From Inediibacterium massiliense (GTDB lineage: Bacteria > Bacillota > Clostridia > Peptostreptococcales > Thermotaleaceae): a stretch of DNA of 64,000 bases. The notes beneath the pieces were generated by a model. The model ran no database searches and was not told the origin of the DNA. It saw only the letters and a program-made list of their open reading frames with translations. The stretch spans positions 2,221 through 66,220 of the forward strand of contig NZ_LN876585.1 in the NCBI RefSeq assembly GCF_001282725.1, read 5' to 3'. Each line of letters begins with the position of its first letter. Within the stretch, counting starts at the first letter, position 1. Below are positions 46,816 to 56,882 of this stretch, in pieces. The position numbers were made by a program, and so were the translations under genes.

Positions 46816-47484
46816 ATGAAAAATAGTGAATGGAGCACAGAAGTAGGAAAAAGATATTCATTAAAAGAGGAAATTGCAAATAGCATATCTCATGGAGTGG
46901 GTATTGTTTTTAGTATAGTAGTGGTAACTATTCTATTGGTTTATGCAATTTGGGAGAAAAATCCTATCTCCATTACAGGATTTAGTATTTATGGATTTTG
47001 TTCTATTTGTTTATATGTAGCATCTACACTTTACCATAGCTTTCAAAAGGAAAAAATTAAAAAGATCTTAAGAATATTTGATCATTCTTCTATATTTTTA
47101 TTTATAGCAGGAACCTATACTCCAGTTGTATTACTTACCATGAAAGGGTATTGGAGAATAGGAATCTTAACAGGAGTATGGGTGATTGCTTTAGCTGGAA
47201 TTTTATTTAAAGTGTTTACTTTTAATAAATTTGAAAAATATAAAATAGTATCACTAAGTTTGTATATTTTAATGGGATGGATTGTAGTTATAGCTATAAA
47301 ACCTATGCTGGAGGTAGTTCCTATTGGATTTTTTATGTGGCTTTTAGCAGGAGGACTGATCTATACATTAGGTACAATTTTTTACGCTTGTAAAAAAATA
47401 CCATATAATCATGCAATTTGGCATCTTTTTGTTTTAACAGGAAGTGTACTTCATTTTGTAGGAATTTTTAAGTATCTAACATAA
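46816..47484 (+). CDS. Hemolysin III family (PAQR-type) membrane protein
   Basis: A 222-residue protein with seven hydrophobic segments. Family residues seen are EEIANSISHGVGIVFS near the start, STLYHSF, FDHSSIFLFIAGTYTPV, and the late AIWHLFVLTGSVLHF, which supply the conserved Ser, Asp and His residues of the PAQR metal site. E. coli and Bacillus relatives are linked to membrane homeostasis; the haemolysin name is historical. AAGGAGG precedes the ATG by about 13 bases. Confidence 0.93.
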   Translation: MKNSEWSTEVGKRYSLKEEIANSISHGVGIVFSIVVVTILLVYAIWEKNPISITGFSIYGFCSICLYVASTLYHSFQKEKIKKILRIFDHSSIFLFIAGTYTPVVLLTMKGYWRIGILTGVWVIALAGILFKVFTFNKFEKYKIVSLSLYILMGWIVVIAIKPMLEVVPIGFFMWLLAGGLIYTLGTIFYACKKIPYNHAIWHLFVLTGSVLHFVGIFKYLT

Positions 47485-47497
47485 TAAAGATTATTTT

Positions 47498-47525
47498 AAA
47501 AATCAGGGAGGGATTCCTGATTTTT
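47498..47525 (+). terminator. Terminator of the hemolysin III gene
   Basis: Stem AAAAATCAGG/CCTGATTTTT with an 8-nt loop whose T-rich right arm continues TTGTTG. Confidence 0.8.
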
Positions 47526-47563
47526 GTTGTATAATAGGAATAAATCTATTGAGGGGGAATGAT

Positions 47564-48352
47564 ATGAAAATTGGATATGCAGCATCTAGTGGTGAAATAG
47601 ATATATGGGATACTTTAGAGAATACTAAGAAAAATGGATTTGATGCGGTTGAACTTAATGTCAATATGCCTATTTTTTTTCCAGAAAACTTTACAAAAGA
47701 GAATAGAGAAAAAATTAAAAAATATAAAATAGAAAATGATATAGAAATTACTTTACACGGGCCTGAAGATATTACTTTGCTTCAATTGCAAGAAAATATT
47801 AGAAAAGCTTGTATCCATCGTTTCAAAGAGGTGATAGATTTTGGATATGATATAGGAGCAAGTCGAATGACTATCCATATAGGAAGTGCAGTTTGTTTTA
47901 CTCTTACAGATCGAAAATCTTATTTAGATGAATTATATAAAGAACAATATAAAAAGGTATTAAAAGAAAGTTTAATAGAATTAAGTTCCTATGCAAAAGA
48001 TAAAATTTTATTGTGCGTAGAAAATTCAGGGAGATTTCCAAAAGAAATTGTTCAAGAAACTTTAGAAGAAATAATAGATACAAAAAATATTTATTTGACT
48101 TGGGATATAGGACACTCCTATACAAATGAATATGATGAAGTAAAATTTTTTCTAAAGCATATTCATAAAGTGAGAACCTGTCATTTACATGATCATAATG
48201 GAAAAATGGATCATCAAATTATAGGGAGTGGAAAAGTAGATTTTAAATGGCATATGAATCAAATGAATAAAAAGGATGTAGTTTACATTATAGAAGTACG
48301 TCCAAGAAAATATGCAATAGAGTCTCTTCAAAAATTAAAAGAAATGAATTAG
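47564..48352 (+). CDS. Sugar phosphate isomerase/epimerase (TIM barrel, AP endonuclease 2 family)
   Basis: A 262-residue xylose-isomerase-like TIM barrel. Barrel strands end in the family's metal ligands: ITLHGPED, MTIHIGSA, LCVENSGR (Glu), WDIGHSY (Asp-His), CHLHDHNG and the final IIEVRP (Glu). The start ATG 47564 follows GAGGGGG; the TTG at 47549 is in the same frame but overlaps this site. Members range from isomerases to endonuclease IV; the length and context do not tell the substrate. It is a single gene between terminators. Confidence 0.8.
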   Translation: MKIGYAASSGEIDIWDTLENTKKNGFDAVELNVNMPIFFPENFTKENREKIKKYKIENDIEITLHGPEDITLLQLQENIRKACIHRFKEVIDFGYDIGASRMTIHIGSAVCFTLTDRKSYLDELYKEQYKKVLKESLIELSSYAKDKILLCVENSGRFPKEIVQETLEEIIDTKNIYLTWDIGHSYTNEYDEVKFFLKHIHKVRTCHLHDHNGKMDHQIIGSGKVDFKWHMNQMNKKDVVYIIEVRPRKYAIESLQKLKEMN

Positions 48353-48354
48353 AT

Positions 48355-48400
48355 AAACAAGTTAGCAAAATGTCTATAAGTTATTTTGCTAACTTGTTTT
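48355..48400 (+). terminator. Terminator after the isomerase-like gene
   Basis: A 17-bp perfect stem AAACAAGTTAGCAAAAT (48355-48371) with 48383-48399, followed by a T and then GATTTG. The rest of the 48353-48615 gap holds AT-rich DNA with two AATTGCGA copies (about 48492 and 48550) and no gene. Confidence 0.85.
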
Positions 48401-48615
48401 GATTTGTAGTAGTGAAGAATAGATAAAGGATAAAATGGATGTATTAATATGGATAATGTAGAAAAAAAATCAATTCTTTTGATAAAATAAATAATTGCGA
48501 AAGGGGTATATATCATATACAATTGATATAAAAATACAATTTATTCTAAATTGCGACAAAATACGATAAAAACGGTTTAGGATAAATGAAACAAACCATA
48601 GAAAGAGGTGTCAAA

Positions 48616-50724
48616 ATGAAATTAAAAACCAGAATTTTAGTAATTACATTATCTACAGTACTTATTATCTTTTTATCTACTATGGGAATTACTATTATGG
48701 ATTCAAGAAAAATTGCAAAGGAACAAGCCACACAATTAGCTGAGACTACAGCAAGAGAATATTCTAAGCAGACTGCTCAAGTGATCAATGAGTCTTTTGA
48801 TTATGCAAAAATATTAGCAAAAAATATTGAAACAATGAAAGAAAATAATCATACAGATAGAAAACTTGTTATGGATATGCTCAAAAAAATATTAGAGAGT
48901 AATCCAAATCTGTATGATGTTTGGGTAGGGTTTGAGCCTAATGCTTTTGATGGACGAGACCAAGAATTTGCAGGGAAAGATTTTCATGATGAAACAGGAG
49001 TATTTATTCCCTGTTGGTATAAAAAAGATGGACAGATTCAGTATGAAACTTTACAAGAATACCATGAACCAGGTGTAGGAGATTATTATCTGAAACCTTT
49101 TCAAGAAAAAAAATCTGTCATTACAGAACCTACAGAATATACTATGGGTGGTAAAAAAGTAATGCTTACTACTTTATCTGTTCCTATTGTATATAATAAC
49201 CAAGTAGTTGGTGTAGTAGGGGTAGATATTCATTTAGATTCTCTTCAACAGATGGCATCTAAAATTAAATTATATGATACAGGATTTGCTAAAATTATTT
49301 CTAACAAAGGAATTGTTGTAGCTCATAAAAATCCAGAATCTATTGGAAAGTTATCTAGTGAATTAAGATCGGAAGATGAAGAAATCAAAAAAACTTATGA
49401 AGATGCGATTCAAAATGGGAAAAATTATAGTAATGTTGTTTATTCAGAAACTTTAAAAGAAGATGTTTTTAAAGTATTTGTGCCTATACATATAACAGGA
49501 GTAGATACTCCTTGGAGTTTTGGAGTAGATATTGTAGAGAAAGAAATGTATAAAGAGGTAGATCACCAAGCACTGATGATGGGCTTTATCCTATTAATTG
49601 GAATTATTATACTGGCAGGAATTGTTATTTTTATTGCTGAATATATATCTAAGCCTATTGTTTTGGCTACAGATTATGCAGAGAAAATAGCGAATTTAGA
49701 TTTGACAGTAAGTTTTCCAGAGAAATTTTTAAAACGAAAAGATGAAGTAGGAAGATTGGCACAATCATTTCAAAAAACTGGAGATAATTTAAAAACTATG
49801 GCTAAGCATATGATGGATACATCTAATGAAATGGCAAATTCATCAGATATGCTTACAAATATATCAGAGCAAACTGCCTTAGCTTCAGAAGAAGTTGCAA
49901 AAACGGTAGAAGAAATTGCAAGAAGTACTACTCAGCAAGCGCAAGATACTCAAGACGGAGCAGATAAAACAGCTCAAATAAGTGAGATGATTCACAAGAC
50001 AGTAAATTATATAAAAGAATTAAAAAACAATTCAGATCAAGTATCTATACTTACAGAAGAAGGGTTAACTATTGTAGAAGATTTAATGGACAAAACCAAT
50101 GCAAATCAGGAAGCTTCAAATATTATTTACGAAGGAATTATAGCTACAGATGAAAGTACAAAAAAAATTAGTGTATCAAGTGAGATGATTCAAAACATAG
50201 CAGAGCAGACAAATTTGTTAGCACTAAATGCAGCGATAGAAGCTGCACGTGCAGGAGAAGCAGGAAGAGGATTTGCAGTAGTGGCAGAGGAAATTAGAAA
50301 GCTTGCAGAACAATCGAATTCTTTTGCAAATGAAATTCATCAAGTCATAGACGAGCTCCAATTAAAATCTAAGGATACGGTAGAAAACATGAAGGTCATG
50401 TCTAAAACTGTAGAAGAACAAAACAAAAGTGTGTTAGAAACAGATACTAAATTTAAAGGAATTACAGATTCTATCAGTCAAACACAAAATATGATTACAG
50501 AGTTATATGAAATAGGAAAAGGAATTGGAGATAAGACAAGTGAAATGGTAGAAATTCTTCATAGTTTATCTGCGATTTCAGAAGAAAATGCAGCAAGTAC
50601 ACAAGAAGCTTCAGCAGCTACAGAAGAACAGTTAGCATCTATACAAGAAGTAGCCAATGCTAGTGAAAATTTATCACACTTAGCAGAGGCATTAAATCAA
50701 TTGGTGAATCAATTTAAAATATAA
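48616..50724 (+). CDS. Methyl-accepting chemotaxis protein with dCache sensor
   Basis: A 702-residue chemoreceptor. TM1 (about 7-27) is followed by an extracellular double-Cache domain (about 40-320) with [20 protein letters not shown] and [20 protein letters not shown], which suggests binding of an amino acid or carboxylate. TM2 (about 328-350), a HAMP domain with [16 protein letters not shown], and a long coiled-coil signalling region follow, with the conserved tip [20 protein letters not shown] and [23 protein letters not shown] 48616 lies behind AAAGAGGTG; ATG 48586 upstream has no such site. The cell is presumably motile. Confidence 0.95.
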   Translation: MKLKTRILVITLSTVLIIFLSTMGITIMDSRKIAKEQATQLAETTAREYSKQTAQVINESFDYAKILAKNIETMKENNHTDRKLVMDMLKKILESNPNLYDVWVGFEPNAFDGRDQEFAGKDFHDETGVFIPCWYKKDGQIQYETLQEYHEPGVGDYYLKPFQEKKSVITEPTEYTMGGKKVMLTTLSVPIVYNNQVVGVVGVDIHLDSLQQMASKIKLYDTGFAKIISNKGIVVAHKNPESIGKLSSELRSEDEEIKKTYEDAIQNGKNYSNVVYSETLKEDVFKVFVPIHITGVDTPWSFGVDIVEKEMYKEVDHQALMMGFILLIGIIILAGIVIFIAEYISKPIVLATDYAEKIANLDLTVSFPEKFLKRKDEVGRLAQSFQKTGDNLKTMAKHMMDTSNEMANSSDMLTNISEQTALASEEVAKTVEEIARSTTQQAQDTQDGADKTAQISEMIHKTVNYIKELKNNSDQVSILTEEGLTIVEDLMDKTNANQEASNIIYEGIIATDESTKKISVSSEMIQNIAEQTNLLALNAAIEAARAGEAGRGFAVVAEEIRKLAEQSNSFANEIHQVIDELQLKSKDTVENMKVMSKTVEEQNKSVLETDTKFKGITDSISQTQNMITELYEIGKGIGDKTSEMVEILHSLSAISEENAASTQEASAATEEQLASIQEVANASENLSHLAEALNQLVNQFKI

Positions 50725-50728
50725 GTAC

Positions 50729-50760
50729 AAAAAAGCCGACTTTTATAGGTTGGCTTTTTT
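50729..50760 (+). terminator. Terminator of the chemoreceptor gene
   Basis: Stem AAAAAGCCGAC/GTTGGCTTTTT (one G-U pair) with a T6 tail. Confidence 0.9.
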
Positions 50761-50779
50761 ACTATTTTTTTTATATGTA

Positions 50780-50808
50780 TTGACATACAAAATGAAGGAC
50801 ATTATAAT
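50780..50808 (+). promoter_or_regulatory. Consensus sigma-A promoter of the acid-sugar operon
   Basis: TTGACA (50780-50785) and TATAAT (50803-50808) with the optimal 17-bp spacer. Such a strong promoter needs repression, and phased repeats follow at once. Confidence 0.9.
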
Positions 50809-50814
50809 TAAAAC

Positions 50815-50850
50815 AACATAAACAAACATAAAAAAACAAAATAAAACATA
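50815..50850 (+). promoter_or_regulatory. Phased AACA repeats, candidate DeoR operator
   Basis: AACA occurs at 50815, 50825, 50835 and 50845, exactly 10 bp apart, the first, second and fourth followed by TA. The array covers the expected transcription start just after the -10. DeoR-family repressors commonly bind short tandem repeats on one face of the helix, and the first gene encodes one. Confidence 0.55.
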
Positions 50851-50884
50851 TAAATAAACAATTTAGAACAAAGTGGTGATAGAT

Positions 50885-51646
50885 ATGCTTCAAGCAGAGA
50901 GAAGAAATTATATTATCAAACATTTAAAAGAAAAGGGAAAAGTAGTTGTAGAAGATTTAGCAAGTATATTAGATACTTCCCCTATGACTATTCGAAGAGA
51001 CTTAAAATATTTAGAAGAAAATAATTTAATCACAAGAACTCATGGGGGAGCAGTTCTTCATGACATGCTTACAGAGGAAGTTCCTTATGGACAAAAAACA
51101 TCAGAACATACAAAAGAGAAGAAAAGAATTGCACAGTATGCAGCTTCTCTGATTAAGGAAGGACATACCATTATATTAGATGCAGGAACGACCAATATGG
51201 AAATTGCCAAGAAAATAAAAGATATTAAGAATTTGAAGGTAATCACAACAGATTTAGTGATTGCTTTGTTTCTGTCTAAATTTTCAGCGATTCAAGTATT
51301 TTGTACAGGTGGATTTATTCAAGGAAGTACAGGTACATGTTTAGGCCCAAACACCAAAGACTTCTTAGAACAAGTTTATGCAGATATTGCATTTTTAGGA
51401 ACAAGCTCTGCAGATGTAAAGGAGGGTCTTACTACACCTACTATTGAAAAAGCAAGAATAAAAAGACAGATTATACAATCAGCAGAAGAAACTATATTAG
51501 TTACAGACCACTTTAAATTTGGGAAAAAAAGCTTTGCTAAAATTTGTTCTTTAGAAAGTTTAAGTCAAATTATTACAGATGAAGGATTAGATGAAAAAAT
51601 AGTCAATAAAATTAAACAATTAGGTGTAGAAGTGAAATTAGTATAA
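50885..51646 (+). CDS. DeoR-family transcriptional repressor
   Basis: A 253-residue repressor. The N-terminal helix-turn-helix carries RRNYIIKHLKEKGKVVVEDL, TSPMTIRRDLKYLEENNLIT and RTHGGAVL, the DeoR signature. The effector domain (75-253) has ILDAGTTNMEIAKKI and ITTDLVIALFLS, a sugar-phosphate-binding fold. ATG 50885 is preferred over two GTG codons just upstream, which are part of the weak site GTGGTGAT. It leads the acid-sugar operon and probably represses it until a phosphorylated intermediate appears. Confidence 0.93.
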   Translation: MLQAERRNYIIKHLKEKGKVVVEDLASILDTSPMTIRRDLKYLEENNLITRTHGGAVLHDMLTEEVPYGQKTSEHTKEKKRIAQYAASLIKEGHTIILDAGTTNMEIAKKIKDIKNLKVITTDLVIALFLSKFSAIQVFCTGGFIQGSTGTCLGPNTKDFLEQVYADIAFLGTSSADVKEGLTTPTIEKARIKRQIIQSAEETILVTDHFKFGKKSFAKICSLESLSQIITDEGLDEKIVNKIKQLGVEVKLV

Positions 51647-51661
51647 AAATGGAGGGATTGT

Positions 51662-52981
51662 ATGCCAGAAGTTGTAATTATTGCAGATGACTTAACAGGA
51701 GCAAATGCTACAAGTGTACTGCTTTCAAGAGCAGGATATAAGGCTGCTACTTTTTTAAAATTAGAGGATTATGATGAAAATGAACACAAAGATTTTAAAG
51801 TGATTTCTATTAGTACAGACAGTAGAGCTATTCATAAAGATATGGCTTATGAAAGAGTAAGTAAGATCGCAGATTTTTTTAAACAAAAGGATGTAAAATT
51901 ATTTTCAAAGAGAATTGATACTACTTTAAGAGGAAACATAGGAACAGAAATAGATGCAGTATTAGATCAGTTAGAGGAAGAGACGATTGCTATAGTGGTA
52001 GCTGCTTTTCCATCATCAGGAAGAATTACAATTGGTGGATATTTAATGGTAAATTCTATTCCACTAGAAAATACAGATGTGGCAAAAGATCCAAAGACTC
52101 CTGTATATACTTCTTGTGTACAAAAGCTTATAAAAGATCAAAGTAAATATTTAGTAGATTATATTCCTTTAGATCAAGTATTAAAAGGAGAAGAAAGTTT
52201 AAAAAATAGGATCATGAGTGGAAAAGATAAAGGAAATAAAATCTTTATAGTAGATGCCACTACAGATGAAGATATACAAAAAATTGCAAAGGCAGTAAGA
52301 AATACAAGACTTAGTGTTATTGCAGTAGATCCAGGGCCATTTAGTGCAGCTCTTACAAAAGAAATGGTAAAAAAACCAAAGATTATACCAGGACAAAAGG
52401 TTATGCTGACAGTAGGGAGTGTAAGCAATCTTACAAGAAGACAACTAGAAGCATTAAAGGTGAGTCATGAATGTTTATTTATAACAGTAGATGCAGAGGC
52501 TCTTATTTATGAGAAGACTCGTGAATATGAAATCAATAGAGTAGTAGAGAATTTTATAAAAGATATGGATGAATATGCTATTTTAGGTGCTGTTACAACG
52601 AATGATGAATGTGAAATATTAAATTTATCTCATATTGCTCAAAAGCTAAAAATTACTGAGGATGATGTAACTTTAAGAATTTCCACTGGACTTGCAAAAA
52701 TTACAAGAATCCTTATGGAAAAGACAGATACATCTATAGGAGGATTGTTTACAAGTGGAGGAGACGTAACGGTAGCTGTTTGCAAAGAACTGAAAGCTTC
52801 TGGTATAGAGGTAAAAGATGAAGTATTGCCACTAGCAGTTTATGGAAGAGTCATAAAAGGACAATTTGAAAGTATGCCTATTATTACAAAGGGAGGACTT
52901 GTAGGAGAAACAAATGCCATCATAAAATGTGTGGAGTATTTATTGACAAAGGTATCTACTGGATATCATAAAAATTCATAA
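51662..52981 (+). CDS. dtnK: Four-carbon acid sugar kinase (DUF1537 family)
   Basis: A 439-residue kinase of the family shown to phosphorylate D-threonate, D-erythronate and similar acid sugars. The N-terminal sugar domain has IIADDLTGANATSVLLSRAG and KRIDTTLRGNIGTEIDAVLD; the C-terminal nucleotide domain has GGLFTSGGDVTVAVCKEL and GGLVGETNAI, as in the family. ATG is preceded by GGAGGG. With the PdxA-like gene that follows it fits conversion of threonate or erythronate to a 4-phosphate and then to dihydroxyacetone phosphate. The exact stereoisomer cannot be read from the sequence. Confidence 0.9.
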   Translation: MPEVVIIADDLTGANATSVLLSRAGYKAATFLKLEDYDENEHKDFKVISISTDSRAIHKDMAYERVSKIADFFKQKDVKLFSKRIDTTLRGNIGTEIDAVLDQLEEETIAIVVAAFPSSGRITIGGYLMVNSIPLENTDVAKDPKTPVYTSCVQKLIKDQSKYLVDYIPLDQVLKGEESLKNRIMSGKDKGNKIFIVDATTDEDIQKIAKAVRNTRLSVIAVDPGPFSAALTKEMVKKPKIIPGQKVMLTVGSVSNLTRRQLEALKVSHECLFITVDAEALIYEKTREYEINRVVENFIKDMDEYAILGAVTTNDECEILNLSHIAQKLKITEDDVTLRISTGLAKITRILMEKTDTSIGGLFTSGGDVTVAVCKELKASGIEVKDEVLPLAVYGRVIKGQFESMPIITKGGLVGETNAIIKCVEYLLTKVSTGYHKNS

Positions 52982-52999
52982 TAGAAAGGATAGATTGAA

Positions 53000-53998
53000 A
53001 TGAAAAGAAGTTATATTGGTATTCCTATGGGAGATCCAGCTGGAGTTGGACCTGAGATTGTAGTCAAAGCATTAAATAATGAAGAAGTATATAAATGGTC
53101 CAAGCCAGTAGTGATTGGAGAACAAAAAACATTAGAGCAAGCTATGAAGTTTTGCAATGTAAATTTAAAGATAAAAGTTATTGAAGATGTAGAAGAGGGA
53201 GAATATGAAAAAGGAATTTTGAATGTAATAGATTTAAAAAATATAAATATAGAAAAACTTCAAATAGGAAAAGTACAAGGAATGGCTGGAAAAGCTGCTT
53301 TTGAATATATAAAACTTGCAGTGGAATTAGCAATGGACAAAAAAGTAGATGCTATTGCTACTACACCTATTAATAAAGAAGCATTTAAAGCTGGAGGAGT
53401 AAATTATATAGGACATACAGAGATATTAGAAGATCTAACAAATACAAAAGATCCTCTTACCATGTTTCAAGTACACGATTTAAGAGTGTTCTTTTTATCT
53501 AGACATGTATCCTTAAAAGATGCATGTACTATAGCTACAAAAGAAAGGGTACTAGATTATATCAAAAGATGTAGTGAAGCTTTAGAAAGACTTGGTATTA
53601 AAAACGGAAAATTAGCTGTTGCAGGATTAAATCCTCATAGTGGGGAGCATGGATTATTTGGAGATGAGGAAGTAAAAGAAATTGAGCCTGCTGTACGATT
53701 AGGACAAGAACAAGGAATCAATGTAGTAGGACCAGTTCCAGCAGACTCTGTATTTTATTTTGCATTAAAAGGAAAATATGATGCAGTATTATCTCTTTAT
53801 CATGATCAAGGACATATTGCTACGAAAATGGTTGATTTTGAAAGAACTATTTCTATTACAAATAATATGCCTTTTTTAAGAACATCTGTAGATCATGGAA
53901 CAGCACTTGATATTGCAGGAACAGGAAAAGCTAGTGAAGTCAGTATGGTAGAAGCCATAAGATTAGCAGCATTATATGCACCAAAGTTTAATCAATAA
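53000..53998 (+). CDS. pdxA2: PdxA-family 4-phosphate dehydrogenase (PdxA2 type)
   Basis: A 332-residue NAD-dependent enzyme of the 4-hydroxythreonine-4-phosphate dehydrogenase family. Motifs: [19 protein letters not shown] at 5-23, [39 protein letters not shown] and the metal-site [11 protein letters not shown]. In this neighbourhood it is the acid-sugar form that oxidises and decarboxylates threonate or erythronate 4-phosphate to dihydroxyacetone phosphate, not the vitamin B6 enzyme. It begins 18 bp after the kinase gene. Confidence 0.92.
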   Translation: MKRSYIGIPMGDPAGVGPEIVVKALNNEEVYKWSKPVVIGEQKTLEQAMKFCNVNLKIKVIEDVEEGEYEKGILNVIDLKNINIEKLQIGKVQGMAGKAAFEYIKLAVELAMDKKVDAIATTPINKEAFKAGGVNYIGHTEILEDLTNTKDPLTMFQVHDLRVFFLSRHVSLKDACTIATKERVLDYIKRCSEALERLGIKNGKLAVAGLNPHSGEHGLFGDEEVKEIEPAVRLGQEQGINVVGPVPADSVFYFALKGKYDAVLSLYHDQGHIATKMVDFERTISITNNMPFLRTSVDHGTALDIAGTGKASEVSMVEAIRLAALYAPKFNQ

Positions 53999-54020
53999 TA
54001 AATGTGAAGGGGGAAAATAT

Positions 54021-55397
54021 ATGGAAGCTTCGGTATCAGGAAGTCAAATGATCATAGGCCTTTCGATTGGTATTATTTGTCTTATTTTTATGATTATGAA
54101 AACAAAAATTCATGCATTCTTGGCACTTATTATTGCAGCATCTATGACAGGACTTATTGGAGGAATGTCAGCCGATCAAGTTATGCAGTCTATTTCTAAA
54201 GGTTTTGGAGGAACTTTAGGAAGCATTGGAATTATTATTGGTTTTGGTGTTATGATGGGGCAAATTTTTGAAGTTTCAGGAGCAGCTGAGAGAATGGCCA
54301 AAACTTTTGTGAAAAAATTAGGAAAAAATAATGAAGAATTAGCTTTAGCATTAACAGGATTTATTGTATCTATTCCTATATTTTGTGATTCTGGATTTGT
54401 TATTTTATCACCCCTTGTAAAGGCAATCTCTAAAAAAACCAAAAAATCTGTAGTTTCATTAGGGATTGCATTAGCTTTAGGATTAGTGATTACTCACTCT
54501 TTAGTACCTCCTACTCCAGGACCTGTAGGTGTTGCTGGTATATTTGGAGTAAGTGTTGGAAGTATACTTCTTTGGGGGATTGTTTTGGCAATTCCTATGA
54601 CGATTGCGGGAATGCTTTATGGGAAATGGTTAGGAAAAAGAATTTATCAGCTTCCTACAGAAGATGGGCAAGGATGGATTAGACCTAATTATCAAGAAAG
54701 TATTTCAAGCTTTTTAGATGATGAAGAAGACAAAAATCTTCCTTCTACATTTATGGCGTTTGCACCTATTTTAGTTCCTGTATTACTCATTCTTTCTAAT
54801 ACAGTAATAACTGCTTTAAAAATAGAAGGAGATTTTGTGAGTGTTGTTAAATTTTTAGGATCTCCAATTATAGCAGTAGGAATTGGTTTGTTAGTAGCTA
54901 TATATGGACTTACTGGAAAAGAATTAAGAAAAGATACATTAGAGAAAATGGAAGATGGAATCAAGTCAGCAGGTATTATTATTTTAGTTACTGGTGGTGG
55001 CGGTGCGCTAGGAATGGTACTTCGTGATAGTGGTGCAGGAGATTATATTGCAAATTTAATTGCACAATCTTCAATTCCAGCTATACTTCTTCCATTTGTA
55101 GTAGCTTCTTTGGTAAGATTGATTCAAGGAAGTGGAACAGTGGCCATGATTACGGCTGCGCCTATTACTGCACCTATGATTGCAACATTAGATGTAAATC
55201 CAGTATTTGCAGCGTTAGCAGCTTGTATAGGATCTTTGGTATTTTCTTATTTTAACGATAGCTATTACTGGGTAGTCAATCGTATGTTAGGAATTAAAGA
55301 GGCAAAGGAACAAATTAGAGTATGGTCTATGACTACTACTATTGCATGGGCAGTAGGACTTATTGAATTATTAATTGTAAATATGATATTTCATTAA
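54021..55397 (+). CDS. GntP-family acid sugar:proton symporter
   Basis: A 458-residue permease with 12-14 hydrophobic segments of the gluconate/GntP family. Seen are GFGGTLGSIGIIIGFGVMMG, IPIFCDSGFVILSPL, HSLVPPTPGPVGVA and LIQGSGTVAMITAAPI, the family's conserved loops. The ATG at 54021 follows GAAGGGGG; an earlier in-frame ATG overlaps the end of the dehydrogenase gene. As last gene of the operon it should import the acid sugar used by the kinase and dehydrogenase. Confidence 0.94.
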   Translation: MEASVSGSQMIIGLSIGIICLIFMIMKTKIHAFLALIIAASMTGLIGGMSADQVMQSISKGFGGTLGSIGIIIGFGVMMGQIFEVSGAAERMAKTFVKKLGKNNEELALALTGFIVSIPIFCDSGFVILSPLVKAISKKTKKSVVSLGIALALGLVITHSLVPPTPGPVGVAGIFGVSVGSILLWGIVLAIPMTIAGMLYGKWLGKRIYQLPTEDGQGWIRPNYQESISSFLDDEEDKNLPSTFMAFAPILVPVLLILSNTVITALKIEGDFVSVVKFLGSPIIAVGIGLLVAIYGLTGKELRKDTLEKMEDGIKSAGIIILVTGGGGALGMVLRDSGAGDYIANLIAQSSIPAILLPFVVASLVRLIQGSGTVAMITAAPITAPMIATLDVNPVFAALAACIGSLVFSYFNDSYYWVVNRMLGIKEAKEQIRVWSMTTTIAWAVGLIELLIVNMIFH

Positions 55398-55404
55398 AAT
55401 ATCA

Positions 55405-55430
55405 GCCACTCTTTTTAATAAAAGAGTGGC
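55405..55430 (+). terminator. Hairpin after the acid-sugar operon
   Basis: Stem GCCACTCTTTT/AAAAGAGTGGC with a short loop. The tail TTGGCTATTGGTTTT is a poor U tract, so termination may be incomplete. Confidence 0.6.
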
Positions 55431-55589
55431 TTGGCTATTGGTTTTAATCAAAACAACCAGATAGTTTTATTGATCCTGATAAAGAAATGAGTAAAAAGGT
55501 CTAAATTTGTATTTTATATTGTGAAATAATTTACAATGTGTAAAATATATTGTAAAATGAGACTAACAAAATATATAGGAGGAAATAAT

Positions 55590-56801
55590 ATGAAAAAAAT
55601 ATCAATTTTATCATTATTATTAGTATTTGCTCTAGTATTTACTGGATGTACTAGTAATGAAATGGCAATCTACAATGCTTTTGAAAAATCACAAGACATT
55701 ACTTCTATGGAAAGTAATACAGATGTTACTTTTACAGTAGATGTAGAAGGATTATCACCAGAAGATCAACAAGGATTTCAACAAATGCAAACAATGGTTA
55801 AGGATTCAAAAGTAAGTCTACATCAAAAAATGGTACAAAATAAAGAAAAAACAGCTGCTACAGCACAAGTGGATATGAATATGAACTTTGGTGGAATGGC
55901 AATGAATTTCCCAATCTGGGTAGATACAGATATGACAGGAAAAACACCAAAATTAGTAGAAATTATTAAAATGCCTGCCATGATGAAAATGGGACTTCCA
56001 CAAGAACTACAAACTAAAGAATATGCAGTGATTAATTTTGAAGAAATGATGAAGGATCAAAAAGAAAAACAAGATTTTGCAAACATGATGAAATTTGCTC
56101 AAGAATCTCAAGGAAAATTTGCAACATTCTTCAAAGATTATGTTAAAAACTTTGATCCAGGATTTACAATGGTAGAGAAAAAAGGAACAAAAGTAATTGA
56201 TGGAGAATCTTTAGATATTTATGAGTTAAAATTAGATGATGCATCATTTAAGAAATTAGTAAGATATACAGGAAATAGTTTTATGGATAATAAAGATACT
56301 ATGAAATTTGTAAAAGAGTATATGGATATGGTAATGACTTTCTCACAAGCTACAAATCCACAAGCACAATTAGACAAAGCAGAGTTAAATAAAGGATTAG
56401 CTGAGCTTGAAAAGAATTTACCAGAAATGAAAAAAGAATTTAATAAATTTATGGATCAATACAACAATGTAAAATTCATTGGAGATAAAGGCATTGTCAT
56501 TGAATATGGTATCAATAAAGATGGATACATTGTACATGAAAATGGTAAAATAGATTTACATATTGATATGGCAGCCATAGAAAAAGTAGCTGCAAAAGTA
56601 GAAAAACCACAAGCTAAAGGAATATTTAATATAGGAATTAACTATAATTCTAAGATATACAATATCAATAAAGATGTAAAAGTGGATATGCCAAAGCTTA
56701 CTCCACAAAATTCAATGAGTTTGACACAAATGATGGAAGCTCAAGCAAAAATGATGGAAACTCAAATCGTTCAAGAACAAAACATTCAACCAGCTATGTA
56801 G
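55590..56801 (+). CDS. Hypothetical secreted lipoprotein
   Basis: A 403-residue protein with a lipoprotein signal: MKK, a Leu-rich core and lipobox FTGC with Cys20. The mature part is Met- and Lys-rich and largely helical or beta alternating, without a family I can name; FEKSQDITSMESNTDVTFTV and later YDxNK-like repeats recall Firmicute lipoproteins of the LolA/LppX-like kind, a weak impression only. The ATG behind AGGAGG is chosen over an upstream in-frame ATG at 55536. TTGTGA-N16-TAAAAT at 55519-55546 may be its promoter. It has a strong terminator and stands alone. Confidence 0.75.
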   Translation: MKKISILSLLLVFALVFTGCTSNEMAIYNAFEKSQDITSMESNTDVTFTVDVEGLSPEDQQGFQQMQTMVKDSKVSLHQKMVQNKEKTAATAQVDMNMNFGGMAMNFPIWVDTDMTGKTPKLVEIIKMPAMMKMGLPQELQTKEYAVINFEEMMKDQKEKQDFANMMKFAQESQGKFATFFKDYVKNFDPGFTMVEKKGTKVIDGESLDIYELKLDDASFKKLVRYTGNSFMDNKDTMKFVKEYMDMVMTFSQATNPQAQLDKAELNKGLAELEKNLPEMKKEFNKFMDQYNNVKFIGDKGIVIEYGINKDGYIVHENGKIDLHIDMAAIEKVAAKVEKPQAKGIFNIGINYNSKIYNINKDVKVDMPKLTPQNSMSLTQMMEAQAKMMETQIVQEQNIQPAM

Positions 56802-56802
56802 T

Positions 56803-56845
56803 AAAAACTCCTTTCTAGGAATATAAAACCTAGAAAGGAGTTTTT
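56803..56845 (+). terminator. Terminator of the lipoprotein gene
   Basis: A 17-bp perfect stem (56803-56819 with 56829-56845) with T5, sharing the core CTTTCTAG/TAGAAAGGAG with the terminator at 59595. Confidence 0.95.
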
Positions 56846-56882
56846 TACATTCTACTAATTATGAAAGCATCTAAAAGATCCA

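Noticed and set aside
48541-48600. A sigma-28 (flagellar) promoter before the chemoreceptor gene
   Set aside because: TAAA and CGATAA are present but about 11 bases apart, where about 15 are expected.
50811-50868. A CRISPR array or satellite repeat in the A-rich stretch before the DeoR gene
   Set aside because: Repeat units are only about 10 bp, without spacers; no cas genes or other CRISPR-like repeats were found anywhere in the window.
53000-53998. Vitamin B6 biosynthesis pdxA
   Set aside because: It lies in an operon with an acid-sugar kinase and a GntP permease, the known setting of the PdxA2 form, and no other pyridoxine genes are near.
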